A stretch of 64,000 nt of DNA from Enoplolaimus lenunculus (taxonomy: Eukaryota; Nematoda; Enoplea; Enoplida; Thoracostomopsidae): NCBI GenBank assembly GCA_030248215.1, contig JASANG010003934.1, positions 62,001 to 126,000 of the forward strand. Reading direction: 5' to 3'. Below the pieces are notes generated by a model that was not told the DNA's origin, did no database searches, and worked only from the letters and a program-made list of their open reading frames with translations. Of this stretch, positions 11,601 to 22,822 are shown one piece after another. The position numbers were made by a program, and so were the translations under genes. The first letter of the stretch is position 1. Every line of letters begins with the position of its first letter.

Positions 11601-14600
11601 GGCTTGCACAGAAATGTAATAGCAAGATATTATTGACGATCACCTGTAAAAAGCAGTTTTATGATATTCGACACCACAATCGCAAATATTCGGTATCCGG
11701 TAGGGTTATACCGGATACCGCAACCGGATACGGATATCCGTTTTTGCCGGATATTACACTGGATCCGGATATCCGGTCGCACCCTGTGGAATGGCTAAAA
11801 CACATATCAGCTTACATGTTCACACTTGACAAATTAATCAACGGTCGTTCCAAAACGTGAAAGAAACTTCACCGAGAACTTGACGAATCAGAGTCATACA
11901 AAATGTTTAGAATTCAAACACATTTTTATGCAAAATATTTTGCAAAATGTTTCATACATGCCGGACCTCGAAGTCAAAACAGCTTAAATTGTTTGAAAAT
12001 TCGGACCATTTACAAAGAACAGGGGCTTCGTATTTTCCAAGATGAAAAATCTATGGACAGCAAGGAAGGCAGAACAGACCCTTCTATGTGACAAGGTAGA
12101 CTTTTTACGGTTTGGTAGGGAAAACGACAATCTTAGGTTGTTTTCCTATTTCGCTAGAAATTCGATGAAAGGTGGAACCCCCATGTAGAACGTTATTGTA
12201 TAGGTGGAACCCCCATGTAGAACATTATTGTATAGGTGGAACCCCCATGTAGAACATTATTGTATAGGTGGAACCCCCATGTAGAACATTATTGTATAGG
12301 TGGAACACCCATGTAGAACATTATTGTATAGGTGGAACCCCCATGTATAACATTATTGTATAGGTGGAACCCCGATGTAGAATATTATTGTATAGGTGGA
12401 ACCTCGATGTAGAATATTATTGTATAGGTGGAACCCCGATGTAGAATATTATTGTATAGGTGGAACCCCCATGTAGAACATGGCATTCGTTGAGTTCTTA
12501 GGAAAGCTGCCGCCCCATAAACCTCCTTTGCGTTTTCAAGTTACCTAAGCAATATAAAGGGTTTTTGCCACCAACCATACTCTTACACCAATCAGTTCTT
12601 TATTGGAACAGCTAAAATTTCTAATGCATTAATTTTAGACTATGTTTTTACGCCGTATAATGAGAGTTGTTTCGTTCACGACGCTTGAGGTGCGGCAGCC
12701 TACTCTCTAAAAGCTTAAACTAACTTGATTTAAGCTTAAACTAATCCAGACGTATTAAACTTACTTTATAGAATAACTGATCTAACAGGTAGGTTTACGC
12801 TTAACCTAATTTGAAAAAATCTTATGTATTTTTGGTTTAACCTAAACTTAGTGAACTCTTTCAGATACACATTATTTCTAACCTGCACATGTTACTTAAA
12901 GTAAAAATAAGTTTTCCTTAAACTCGAGTTAAACTTAAAAAAACACGGTAGTTTAAGTAAAACTTAAAATTCTAGTCCGTCCAGCCATTTGAGTTTTACT
13001 TAAACTAATGTTCAAGCTTAGTTAAGCTATAATTTAAGTTTAAGTTTTTAGTGCGCTCCCATCCTACCCAGACAGGATTTTATCGCTATCGTGACACGAA
13101 AAACAACATAAACTACTTCACTGTAATATAATTTCTCAACAATTTATTGATAACAGTTGGTGGTCATACAGGACGGCACCGTGTGAAAATTCGAACCATT
13201 TCAGAGGCCCCATTTTTATGGTTTGGGGGTAGGAACGCTCGAACGACTTAGTCACGTCCCTGGCTATTGAAACGGCTGCCAATGGACAATACAGATACGT
13301 CCGAAGCTTCAAATAAACCATCCGGCTTTTTCGCACATTATATAAATATAGTCAACATTCATTCATTTTTGCTAAATTTTTGAGTGCTCTGACTTTGCTC
13401 ATTTTTGCTAAATTTTTCAGTGCTCTCACTTTGCTCATTTTTGCTAGATTTTTCAGTGCTCTGACTTTGCTCATTTTTGCTAAATTTTTCAGTGCTCTGA
13501 CTTTGCTCATTTTTGCTAAATTTTTGAGTGCTCTGACTTTGCTCATTTTTGCTAAATTTTTGAGTGCTCTGACTTTGCTCATTTTTGCTAAATTTTTGAG
13601 TGCTCTAATTCTGCTCATTTTTGCTAAATATTTCAGTGCTCTGATTCTGCTCATTTTTGCTAAATATTTCAGTCCTCTGATTCTCCTCATTTTTGCTAAA
13701 TATTTCAGTGCTCTGATTCTGCTCATTTTTGCTAAATATTTCAGTGCTCTGATTCTGCTCATTTTTGCTAAATATTTCAGTGCTCTGATTCTGCTCATTT
13801 TTGCTAAAATTTTCAGTGCTCTGACTCTGCTCATTTTTGCTAAATTTTTCAGTGCTCTGATTCTGCTCATTTTTGCTAAATTTTTCAGTGCTCGGATTCT
13901 GCTCATTTTTGCTAAATATTTCAGTGCTCTGATTCTGCTCATTTTTGCTAAATATTTCAGTGCTCTGATTCTGCTCATTTTTGCTAAATTTTTCAGTGCT
14001 CTGATTCTGCTCGTTTTTGCTAAATATTTCAGTGCTCTGATTCTGCTCATTTTTGCTAAATTTTTCAGTGCTCGGATTCTGCTCATTTTTGCTAAATATT
14101 TCAGTGCTCTGATTCTGCTCATTTTTGCTAAATTTTTCAGTGCTCTGATTCTGCTCATTTTTGCTAAATTTTTCAGTGCTCTGATTCTGCTCGTTTTTGC
14201 TAAATATTTCAGTGCTCTGATTCTGCTCATTTTTGCTAAATATTTCAGTGCTCTGATTCTGCTCATTTTTGCTAAATATTTCAGTGCTCTGATTCTGCTC
14301 ATTTTTGCTAAATATTTCAGTGCTCTGATTCTGCTCATTTTTGCTAAAATTTTCAGTGCTCTGACTCTGCTCATTTTTGCTAAATTTTTCAGTGCTCTGA
14401 TTCTGCTCATTTTTGCTAAATTTTTCAGTGCTCGGATTCTGCTCATTTTTGCTAAATATGTCAGTGCTCAGTGCTCTGATTCTGCTCATTTTTGCTAAAA
14501 TTTTCAGTGCTCTGACTCTGCTCATTTTTGCTAAATTTTTCAGTGCTCTGACTCTGCTCATTTTTGCTAAATTTTTCAGTGCTCTGACTCTGCTCATTTT

Positions 14601-15578
14601 TGCTAAATTTTTCAGTGCTCTGACTCTGCTCATTTTTGCTAAATTTTTCAGTGCTCTGACTCTGCTCATTTTTGCTAAATTTTTCAGTACTCTGACTCTG
14701 CTGTCCCATTCAACCACGGCGCGAAGACTCCAAAATATCGCTAACTGCCTGCTTACTCGATAGCATACAATCGTCATCATAACAGCCGTCATCATGCCAA
14801 CTTGTAGTAGCGTCACTGATTTCATAATCAAATTCGTGTTCAGCCGCTGGCGACTGAAGCCAATTGCTTTGACTTTGAATTGAAAACATTTCTGACGTCT
14901 GAACGGGCGTATTCTGTAATACATTAATTGAACCGTCTTTTCATCGACACTGCAAAAAATGGGGAGTGAAATCGACTCTCTCGGAAATAGGTTTTTACTG
15001 ACTACACAAACTGAGCCAAAATTCGACTCCGCCAACGTCAAATTCGACTCACTGAACGATTCAAAGAATCGAATTTGACTCTGGCGGAGTCGAATTTTGG
15101 CTCAGTTTGTGTAGTCCCGAAAAAGACACTCAATTTGACTCACCATTTTGTGCAGTGTACTACCCTAAGGGTTTCGCTATACTTTAATTGTGCCGGACGC
15201 CACCGCGAGCTGCCGAACGCCTCTGTGTGTTAATAACAAAATTATAGACAAAATCTATTTGATGACGTAAACTGTTCTAAATTGTACCCCCCCCCCTCCA
15301 AAACTAATATCAAAATCATTTATCAATTAAAGATGAATACAAAAACGATGGAAAATTTGCAAACGCAGCCGATCCCATTTTGATGGGTCCGATGTGGTCC
15401 TACGATTGTACTGTGTAATTTACGGTTAACTAAAAAATGTACTCACTTGTTCAAATGCATGGTTGAATAATGAACTCGACGATACGCTTGGATATGAGCA
15501 ATCGGAAACGGAAGACAAAGAAACGTTGAAATTGCATAATGCAGAGTTGTTGGTATTGCACTGAATATTAGTTTGCAT
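6509..15578 (-). CDS. Dlx: Distal-less (Dlx) homeobox transcription factor, 5 exons
   Basis: This is a homeodomain DNA-binding protein of the Distal-less family, expected to act in the nucleus on TAAT-type sites. Exons on the minus strand are 15578-15447, 14913-14757, 11012-10855, 9768-9624 and 8634-6509; phases 0, 1, 0 and 1 all match and give 905 codons. The homeodomain lies at about residues 106-165, with RRPRTIY at its start, QYLAL in the middle and [11 protein letters not shown] in helix 3 (Gln at position 50, Asn at 51). The intron between homeodomain residues 44 and 45 is the position known for Dlx genes. Typical Dlx proteins are about 280-350 residues, so this one is unusually long. 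The extra length is a Ser/Thr/Asn/Gln-rich tail with a huge Gln tract. The exon 4 donor (ACAA before GTACAA) is weak; an alternative in the same phase lies about 60 nt upstream. The family call is firm, exact ends less so. Confidence 0.9.
7055..7315 (-). repeat. Polyglutamine-encoding CAA/CAG trinucleotide tract
   Basis: 87 consecutive codons, all Gln except one Glu and one Lys. Blocks of CAA and CAG alternate, and the longest pure CAG block is short, a pattern that usually slows repeat-length instability. It is flanked by VQH on the N-terminal side and by PHTTSG on the C-terminal side. Confidence 0.97.
9087..9285. mobile_element. Inverted-repeat element in Dlx intron 4
   Basis: TTCTCAAATGTGTGTAGCAA and TATTACCAGTTGGTGATAGG at the left, mirrored by AACTGATGATAGTTGCTATA at the right. 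Same family as 29838-30052. Confidence 0.65.
9624..11012 (-). CDS. Dlx: Dlx homeobox, split across exons 3 and 4
   Basis: Exon 3 (11012-10855) carries [18 protein letters not shown] through GISQNQ. Exon 4 (9768-9624) resumes with [15 protein letters not shown]. Together they complete a 60-residue homeodomain. Helix 3 is nearly invariant for Dlx, whereas helices 1 and 2 differ at many positions from typical Dlx sequences (for example [20 protein letters not shown], using His where Pro is usual). The intron between them (9769-10854) contains a hAT-like inverted-repeat element at 9955-10334. Confidence 0.93.
9955..10334. mobile_element. hAT-like inverted-repeat element with target duplication, Dlx intron 3
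   Basis: Ends AGGGTGCAACCGGAATTAC and CCGGAATTCCGGTTGCACCC. Flanked on both sides by the 10-bp direct repeat CAGGCCACCG (9945-9954 and 10335-10344). No transposase frame inside. hAT assignment rests on the CAGGG-like end and a duplication near the 8-bp hAT size. Confidence 0.8.
11071..11316. mobile_element. Inverted-repeat element with CCGTC minisatellite core, Dlx intron 2
   Basis: GTGACGCTAAACTTTTGATG at the left and CGACAAGCTTAGCGTCACTC at the right are inverses. The middle is CCGTCCGTCG-type repeats. It abuts the element at 11330. Confidence 0.75.
11330..11786. mobile_element. CCGGAT-rich inverted-repeat element, Dlx intron 2
   Basis: Ends CAGGGTGCGACCGGATAATG and GGATATCCGGTCGCACCCTG. 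GAATGGC is found just outside both ends, a probable target duplication. Same superfamily as 9955-10334 with a different interior. Confidence 0.8.
12173..12480. repeat. 32-bp tandem array, about 9.6 copies (Dlx intron 2)
   Basis: Unit starts GGTGGAACCCCCATGTAGAA and ends TTATTGTATA. Middle copies share variants (CCCCGATG, GAATATT), showing that copies have spread within the array. Confidence 0.95.
12770..13062. mobile_element. TTTAAG-rich inverted-repeat element (Dlx intron 2)
   Basis: GTTTAAGTAAAACTTAAAAT, then CTAGTCCGTCCAGCCATTTG and ATAATTTAAGTTTAAGTTTT. The same order of blocks occurs at 47570-47803. Confidence 0.65.
13368..14700. repeat. 36-bp minisatellite, about 37 copies (Dlx intron 2)
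   Basis: Unit GCTCATTTTTGCTAAATTTT followed by CAGTGCTCTGATTCT. Higher-order order is visible: blocks of several variant units recur (for example the 13.86-kb and 14.04-kb segments). The unit is a multiple of three without stops in several frames, so long repetitive open frames on both strands are by-products. It begins about 55 bp from the exon 2 donor. Confidence 0.97.
14757..14913 (-). CDS. Dlx: Dlx exon 2
   Basis: The acceptor TATTACAG precedes AATACGCCC and the donor is GAGTAAGC; both fit the phases of the neighbouring exons. It encodes an acidic, Ser/Gln-containing stretch ([13 protein letters not shown] to DDDCMLS). Reading past the donor meets a stop 13 codons later, before the adjacent 36-bp minisatellite, so that array is not part of this reading frame. 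Confidence 0.75.
14947..15159. mobile_element. Family D palindromic element in Dlx intron 1
   Basis: Begins ACACTGCAAAAAATGG and ends CCATTTTGTGCAGTGT. Nearly the whole element is an inverted repeat built from GAGTCAAATT/AATTTGACTC modules. Confidence 0.88.
15447..15578 (-). CDS. Dlx: Dlx exon 1 (start codon exon)
   Basis: 44 codons starting [14 protein letters not shown] and ending HAFEQ, followed by a strong GTGAGT donor. The ATG at 15578-15576 is the only in-frame start that joins to exon 2 in phase 0. The peptide is Ser/Asn-rich with no recognisable domain, as is usual for Dlx N-termini. The 5' untranslated part and promoter must lie above 15578 but I cannot delimit them. Confidence 0.75.
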
Positions 15579-15817
15579 GTTAAAATTGTTTTATACATCT
15601 GAAAGATATGGATATTCAAGCCAGGCCTGCGATAGGTGTATATAATATATTCAGTAATATTAGAATCCGAACCAGGGTAAATCTAAATTTCAAACGACCA
15701 ATACAAGATTTTCTTGTATGGTTTGAGGTTATCTTTTACCAGTATCGAGAAAAAAACCCCGTACTGTATTTAATATTGTAAACAGAATCGTTTCGATGCA
15801 ATTAAAGGCTTCGGCCA

Positions 15818-16190
15818 TGGTGTAAACGGGTAGTAAAAACAACGGAAACGGATAGTAATCAAAATAACGGAAACGAAAAACGGATATTGAAGTATATATA
15901 AATTAATTTCGAATAGGTTTCATTTTTCTGCCAACACAATTGAGAAATGTAAATGTTCACCGGGATTTCTAAAAAAATTTTGAAGAGAAATGGCGGATGC
16001 ACCTAGATTTTTAAGATTATGGAAGAATATCGCAATTTTGGTTTCAGTTCAACCAATTGCAGCAAATCTGTAATGAAAACGTGCTGCGAGAAATTTACGT
16101 AATTTATAACTAATTTGAAACGTAAAAATAATAACAAATATCCGGTATTTCGCCGGAAACGGAAACGGATATCCGGTTACACCCCGGATA
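15818..16190. mobile_element. CCGGAA family copy upstream of Dlx
   Basis: ATGGTGTAAACGGGTAGTAA at the left; ACGGATATCCGGTTACACCC at the right. Just above the Dlx start codon. Confidence 0.65.
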
Positions 16191-16904
16191 GTTTTCTCCA
16201 CTTTAGGTTACGGCTTAAGCATTAGGCTAAGTTTGGACTTGGCTTCGGCTATCTGCCAGCCGGCGTTCGTCCAAAAATGGTTCTATTTTAAAAGTGTTAG
16301 TAAATCTAAGCCTCTCGTGATTTCCTCTGGTCCCTTCAAATCCAACCTTGACCTTTTGAAAAATTCCGACGCCCCCGTTGTGACCCAATATAAATTGTTA
16401 AAAAGTTAGACAAGTTGTATATTATTACGCACAGTTTGCAGAGCTGAGTCTGAGTCGAATGCTGTTAAATTTTCTGCCATCAAACGATTGGCAGGCTTGT
16501 TATGGTCAAATAAATGATTCTCTGGGCGGTCGACGATTTGAGACAGCGCAAAATCCGTTATTTCATCATAACAAGTTACCCGATCGTCTCATGGCTGAAA
16601 ATGTTATACTGCATTCATTTAAATTTCGCAAGCTACGTCGAACAATACATTAATTGTCTAAGTTGTTGCCAAAATTTTTTTCAGTCACACGGGGTAAACC
16701 ACTGAGTCTTGAAAATCGAACTGGTAAAACAGTCAAAAATTCAAATTTAGGTGTAAAATCATCAGTGGAAGTGATATTTTAGGGCGAACGCGATTGAAGC
16801 TATGCGAACAGATAACCCAAAGGACAAATGTAAAATTTTCTGCTATCAGACAATCGGTTATGGTCAAACAACAGATACGGCGCTACGACAACAACTTTGC
16901 ATGG

Positions 16905-17880
16905 AGCAAAATTTAACACCATTCAACTCACCGCCCATACACTGCGTCAAATGATATATAATTTTAAAAATATTCAACCAAAAAATTCAAACGATTTTTG
17001 GACGAACGTCGGTCAGGGAAAATAACCTGAAAGTCCTAAAATCGTTTGAATTTTTTGATTGAAAATTTGTTTAAAATTATATATCATTTGACGCATTATG
17101 TGGGCGCTGAGTTGAATGGTGTTAAATTAGCAATCAACTCAGCGCCCATACACTGCGTCAAATGATATATATAATTTTAAAATATACAACCAAAAATTCA
17201 AACGATTTTTGGACGAACGTCGGTCAGGGAAAACAACCTGAAAGTCCTAAAATCGTTTGAATTTTTTGATTGAAAATTTGTTTAAAATTATATATCATTT
17301 GACGCATTATGTGGGCGCTGAGTTGAATGGTGTTAAATTACCAATCAACTCAGCGCCCATACACTGCGTCAAATGATATATATAATTTTAAAAATATTCA
17401 ACCAAAAATTCAAACGATTTTTGGACGAACGTCGGTCAGGGAAAATAACCTGAAAGTCCTAAAATCGTTTGAATTTTTTGATTGAAAATTTGTTTAAAAT
17501 TATATATCATTTGACGCATTATGTGGGCGCTGAGTTGAATGCTGTTAAATTACCAATCAACTCAGCGCCCATACACTGCGTCAAATGATATATATAATTT
17601 TAAAAATATTCAACCAAAAAATTCAAACGATTTTTGGACGAACGTCGGTCAGGGAAAATAACCTGAAAGTCCTAAAATCGTTTGAATTTTTTGATTGAAA
17701 ATTTGTTTAAAATTATATATCATTTGACGCATTATGTGGGCGCTGAGTTGAATGGTGTTAAATTACCAATCAACTCAGCGCCCATACACTGCGTCAAATG
17801 ATATATAATTTTAAAAATATTCAACCAAAAAATTCAAGCGATTTTTGGACGAACGTCGGTCAGGGAAAATAACCGAAAAG
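16905..17880. repeat. Tandem array of 211-bp hairpin units, about 4.5 copies
   Basis: CAACTCA-CGCCCATAC begins units at 16924, 17134, 17345, 17558 and 17770 (steps 210-213). Within each unit the left arm (CTGCGTCAAATGATATATA) is mirrored by the right arm (TATATCATTTGACGCATTAT), around a spacer GACGAACGTCGGTCAGGG. Copies are almost identical. Confidence 0.95.
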
Positions 17881-18841
17881 TTTTAAATTCGAACACCTTT
17901 CTGCGTAAGGTATCTAATATAAAATTCGTACTAACCATCCATTTGAAACAATATTTGACCCCGATCCATCATGAATTGTAACCTCCAAATCTTTCTCTCC
18001 ATTTAAACAAACGTTGGCTTTGAAAATTGTCGGCAAAACCCGAACAACTCATCATATCATGCGAAAATCAAATTTAATGCTTAAAAATGACACACATTAC
18101 CTAGTTATCCCATAGAATATTACCAAAAAAACAACAACAACATTACGTTTTTGGCGCATCTGCCATCGTCGACTGAAGGGAAGCTGAAAATTTCTAAATG
18201 TAAAATACGAAAAAACTGTCGTTTTTGATTAAGATACCACATTAATCAATACAATTGATACGACAAAGCAACCACGTGCGTATACAGTCGATGAATTTCA
18301 GATATATACAACATTTTTTTTCGTAACATTAACCTGAGAAAACAACTAGAAAATCAAATATTTTCTAAGACCGCTGAAAAAAACACAACATCATTGTCTT
18401 AAATTTAAGATAAAATCTCTTAAAATGTTCACAGATATTTACAGCTGATATAGACAGTGTCATGGTGCACTAAACGTAGACCATCAATATCCATGTAGGA
18501 AAATTTAACACATTTTTTTCGCAGTTGCCGTCTCACCGCCACGTCGTACGAACTTTTAGTATTTTAAGGGCTGAAAAAATATATTTTTTAGGCAAACACG
18601 TGCTCACGTCGTCTTATAAGTAAGTTTCAGAGTGGAGCCAATTTTTTTGTGCTTAAATGCTAAAAGTACTGTAAGTAATTTGAACACACATAAATCATAC
18701 AAAATGGTGTGTTTTTGAAATTTGATGGAAACTAAAAATATAGAAAAAAACTGTTTTCAACTGACCTTGCTTGATCACATGGGCTCATGTTCGAGACGGG
18801 ACGGCCGCGGGCGTAACATTCACATTCATAAGTATAAAATA

Positions 18842-19027
18842 GGCCCATGTTACTTTAAGGGGCGCCCAGGTTTGTGGTGGGTCTATAAAAGAGTAGGTTT
18901 AGATTCTATATTACATTTTTTTGCTTAGGCTTAGGCTTAGGAACACGTTTTTGTAACGCTTAGGCTTAAGCTTAGGCTTAGTAATACTTTTTAATCTTCT
19001 GATACGCCCCTTAAACTAACATTAGCC
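18842..19027. mobile_element. Family A inverted-repeat element with TTAGGC core
   Basis: Starts GGCCCATGTTACTTTAAGGG and ends AACTAACATTAGCC. Preceded by a ~45-bp block (from about 18797) also found in front of the copy at 33944. Confidence 0.85.
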
Positions 19028-19168
19028 TACACACGGGTCGGATTTACTGATGATGAGGAACTCTCTGTCTCAAATAAAACCAACCCGGATGACGTAAAGA
19101 TTAGTTAAGATTAATGAAAAATTGACGTCATAATTTTTTCAACATAATTGAACAATTTATCCAATTCT

Positions 19169-19347
19169 ACACTGCAAGGAATGGTGGCTCAAATTGACTC
19201 TATCCGAAATAGGCTCTACGGAACTACACAATCTCAGTCAAATTCGACTTCGCCAGAGCCAAGTTGAGTCGAATTTGACTCAGTTTATGTAGTCAGGAAA
19301 AGCCTATTTCGGAGAGAGTTAATTTGACACACCATTTTTTGCAGTGT
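19169..19347. mobile_element. Family D palindromic element
   Basis: ACACTGCAAGGAATGGTGGC at the left, CACCATTTTTTGCAGTGT at the right. CGAAATAGGC and GCCTATTTCG are mirror modules inside. Confidence 0.88.
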
Positions 19348-21040
19348 TTGATCACAAAACTCAAATCCAATGCATTTTATTTATTATTTTCAAGCGACGA
19401 AACAGTCGTGAAACTCCAAAAAACGTAAGCGAAATATTGAAGTTTTCAGTTTTAATATCACTAAATATTTCAAGTGTTTTACAGAAAAGACGTAGTCTTA
19501 AATGCTGGGATACTGTGCACATATGATTGGAATAAACGCGAGCACAGGTCTAAAAAGTGATTTCTCTAAACTAAAAATCACAAACGATCCTGTTGATCGA
19601 GAACATCCGTTTTAGCTCTTCAAAAACCGGAACATTTTGACATATAAAAGTCAATCCAACATATGCGTTCAACGCTTTACTAGTACGTATAACATCCTGT
19701 TACTACTCAGCGCTAACTCAAGCACACCCGAGCTTACGCTTCAAAGTATCAGAAACGGCCCATAAAGTAGTTTGAGATCAACTTAAAGTTCCTCTGTCTA
19801 AAACCAAATGCTCATATAGAAAACGCGGTGAACTGTATTACTTTTCAGCCAATGAAATCGCCTTGGATGTATGTTGTATCCGAATGCGAAATCTTGCACT
19901 CAAACCACTCTTTAAAGTTGCATTCAAGATGCAACTGCAAACATTTTGTTGCAAGCAATACATTCTGTCACAGCGGTATTGCAGCATACAGAGAGCAAGC
20001 AGTAGCGAAGCCAGCAATTTTTTGACGGGGTTTTCGGGTGATAGTAAAAAACGGTTCATAAGCAAAGCGAACGAGAATCGAAACGCAATTTTAGTATTAA
20101 ATTTTAACACTTAATTTGGGGGGGGTTTATGATCCCTGTTGGGACGCGATTGGCGTTTGCCGGCACCCTTTAGTTCGCAAACAGCAGAAACAATGACGGT
20201 CTGTATGCAGTGGCGTTGTGGTTTGAAACGCGAATGCAGACTCGTAAACATACACAAAACAAACGTAACTTTCATAAAAGTGGATCAACCTTCGAACTTA
20301 TTGCGATTCTCAAGCACTGTATGCTGCTTAAAGACAATATGGATCCGAGGATGTGGCGTATCGAAATATTTGAACTGGTGGATCCGAGGATGTGGCGTAT
20401 CGAAATATTTGAACTGACGGGGGGGGGGGCGCGTCATAACCTGAAAACGATTAAAATATTGACTATTAAAACAAAATTGGCAGTTCGTTCATAATTATTC
20501 AACAAACCAGTGCCTACGCCTGACAAAGAGTATTTGAAATAGGGAAACTGACGGAGGGGTGCCTGCCCCTTTGCAGGTATCCCCCAGTGTATCGCTTTAT
20601 TCGCAACAGGATCTCGGATGCTTTTTTGCAGTTGCTACAATTTTAAGGAACGTTCGTGCGCGTAATAAAGCTCTGACACTCAAATGAACACATTACTGTA
20701 TACTGCAGTTGTCAATATTGCGTATTGCAAAATCAGAAGTTGGAGCGAAAGGATTGCAGAAATAATTCTAAGCAGAGGGGATGCGATGATTTACTGACGG
20801 AACTAAAAAATAATTCTAAGCGGAGGGGATGCGATGATTTACTGACGGAACTAAAAAATAATTCTAAGATCAATTTTGAAAACAAGGCGGGTGAACGTGT
20901 ATACAGAGGGGAATACCCTGTCACAACTGTAGTCACGGCCCTGTATTTGCGTTGCAAACTTGTATTTAAAGCATTCTGACACAAATCAGTAAAAAAATAG
21001 CTTGCAATTAATTGTAAGGCATATATGGTGATAGAAATAT

Positions 21041-21231
21041 GGGCCAGTGTTTCTTTAAGAGGCATAACAGTAGATTAAGCGTATTCCTAAGCCTAAGCCT
21101 AAGGTTTGCAAAAATGAGCTCCTAAACCTAAGCCTAAACCTAAGCCTAAGCAAAAAATGTAACATAGAATCTAAACCTACTATTTTATAGACCCACCCGA
21201 AACCTGGACGCCCCTTAAAGTAACATAGGCC
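21041..21231. mobile_element. Family A element, opposite orientation
   Basis: Starts GGGCCAGTGTTTCTTTAAG, core CCTAAG hexamers, ends CCCCTTAAAGTAACATAGGC. Confidence 0.82.
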
Positions 21232-21447
21232 GAAATAAGAATTATTCTAATACTTGCCAATAATGTCAAGACAGTCATACAAGATTATACGAAACAGGTG
21301 TGCTGAGTTTGACTTAGTTTAAGGTTAAAATATATACTTTAACGAAAGCGTTAGATGCAATTTAAGATTACGCATCTGAACAAAATTAAAAAAATTTTGG
21401 TGCAACTCAGACTAAATTCCATAGCAATAATGGCTCAAGTTAGTTTA

Positions 21448-21676
21448 ATTTTTTTGCTTAGGCTTAGGCTTAGGAACACATGTTTGCAACGCTTAGGCTT
21501 AGGCTTAGGCTTAGAAACACATGTTTGCAACGCTTAGGCTTAGGCTTAGAAACACATGTTTGCACCGCTTAGGCTTAGGCATAGGCTTAAAAACTCATTT
21601 TTGCGACGCTTAGGCTTAGGCATAGTCTTAGGAATACGCTTCATCTACTGTTACATCCCTAAAAGTAACATTGGCC
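21448..21676. mobile_element. Family A element, left end missing
   Basis: The TTAGGC core has four spacer units (GAAACACATGTTTGCAACG type), followed by the intact right end ACATCCCTAAAAGTAACATT and GGCC. No left terminal repeat is recognisable. Confidence 0.7.
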
Positions 21677-22037
21677 GCAATAATTATAGCTGAAGCATAT
21701 GCATAAAAATCCCATCCCAAAAATTTTAGAATGGCTGCAGTAAAGTTCAAGTCAGAATAATTGTTTGGATCATAAACGTCAAAAACTAAAGTCTGCTGAA
21801 TTAAAAATTTATCAATAAGAACTGATACCAAAAATGACAGAAATGTTATTAATTTCTTTATTAAAACTTATATCAGTCATTGGCAAAGTTTAAAATAATA
21901 TTTTATGAATTCAAGGACCTTTTTTGTTTGAAATATTAGATTTTAATCAGACAAGAAAAAATACATTAAAGATGCACTGTTTATTGGTCAAATGTAATCT
22001 TGATTAAAGCTATGTTTATAGTATTCTTCGCACATAC

Positions 22038-22488
22038 TGTAGCGACCCGAATAAAAGGGTGTGGGGTAAATAACAGGGGTCCCCATTTTGATTCCCAATC
22101 AAATGGAGTCCGTATCCCTAATTAGAGTCCGTAACCGGATAGAGTCGCTAAATCCTAATTAGAGTCCATCAAGGTCAGTTATTTCTTATTGTAGTGCATA
22201 AAAGACTCCAGGACCAAATAAAATTGAGTTCGAATCTTTAAAGTGTACTTAAATTTTTAAAGTACATTCCTTAGTATAAACTTTGCATAATCACTCAAGC
22301 TATTGACGCAAGACAAATAAACGTTTAATTCAACGGATAATTGCAGTACCGGATATATATGTCAGTAACGAAGGGCGGCGGAGCGTGGGTTAAAAATAAA
22401 TAACAGTTCGTAACCGAATAACAAGGGGGCTTACCCTCTGGAGAGGTCAAATAAATACGAGTCCCCGTCTTATTCGGGTCACTACAAT
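22038..22488. mobile_element. Possible solo LTR or long MITE-like element (TG...CA ends)
   Basis: About 450 bp, TGTAGCGACCCGAATAA at the left and TTATTCGGGTCACTACA at the right. It holds a TATA-like GCATAAAAG and AATAAA strings, as an LTR would. No internal coding region is next to it. Related pieces: bases 1-115, 26640-26730 and 26960-27105. An LTR-retroelement relic is possible; a DNA element with inverted ends is the alternative. Confidence 0.5.
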
Positions 22489-22675
22489 ATTGTTATAGCG
22501 CCGCACTCACGGGTTGCCAGTATTTGAGCTGTCATCCACTATGGCGATCTACGTCCACATTTTGGCAAAGTTTTTATGCCGAAGAACCATATTACTACAT
22601 TTAAATTTCTAAAAAAAAAGATAATTTATATGAACAGTGACGTACGCACAAGACGATATTCAATATATGAAACCA

Positions 22676-22822
22676 ATAAAAAAAAAAAAAAACAAAAAAA
22701 AAAAAAAAAAAAAACAAAAAAAAAAACCCAAAATAAAATTTAAAAATAAAAAAGTAAAGATAAAAAAAAAAATATAACATAAAAATAATAAAAATAAAAA
22801 AAAATAATATTAAAATAATTCT
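22676..22822. repeat. A-rich simple sequence
   Basis: About 145 bp of nearly pure A with scattered C, T and G. No structure seen. Confidence 0.9.

Noticed and set aside
12173-12480. CRISPR-like array
   Set aside because: Units are directly adjacent with no spacers, and this is animal DNA.
13352-15041. Very long open frames (360-480 codons) on both strands over the 36-bp array
   Set aside because: The unit is a multiple of three without stops, so several frames stay open by construction. The Dlx exon 2 frame has a stop before the array.
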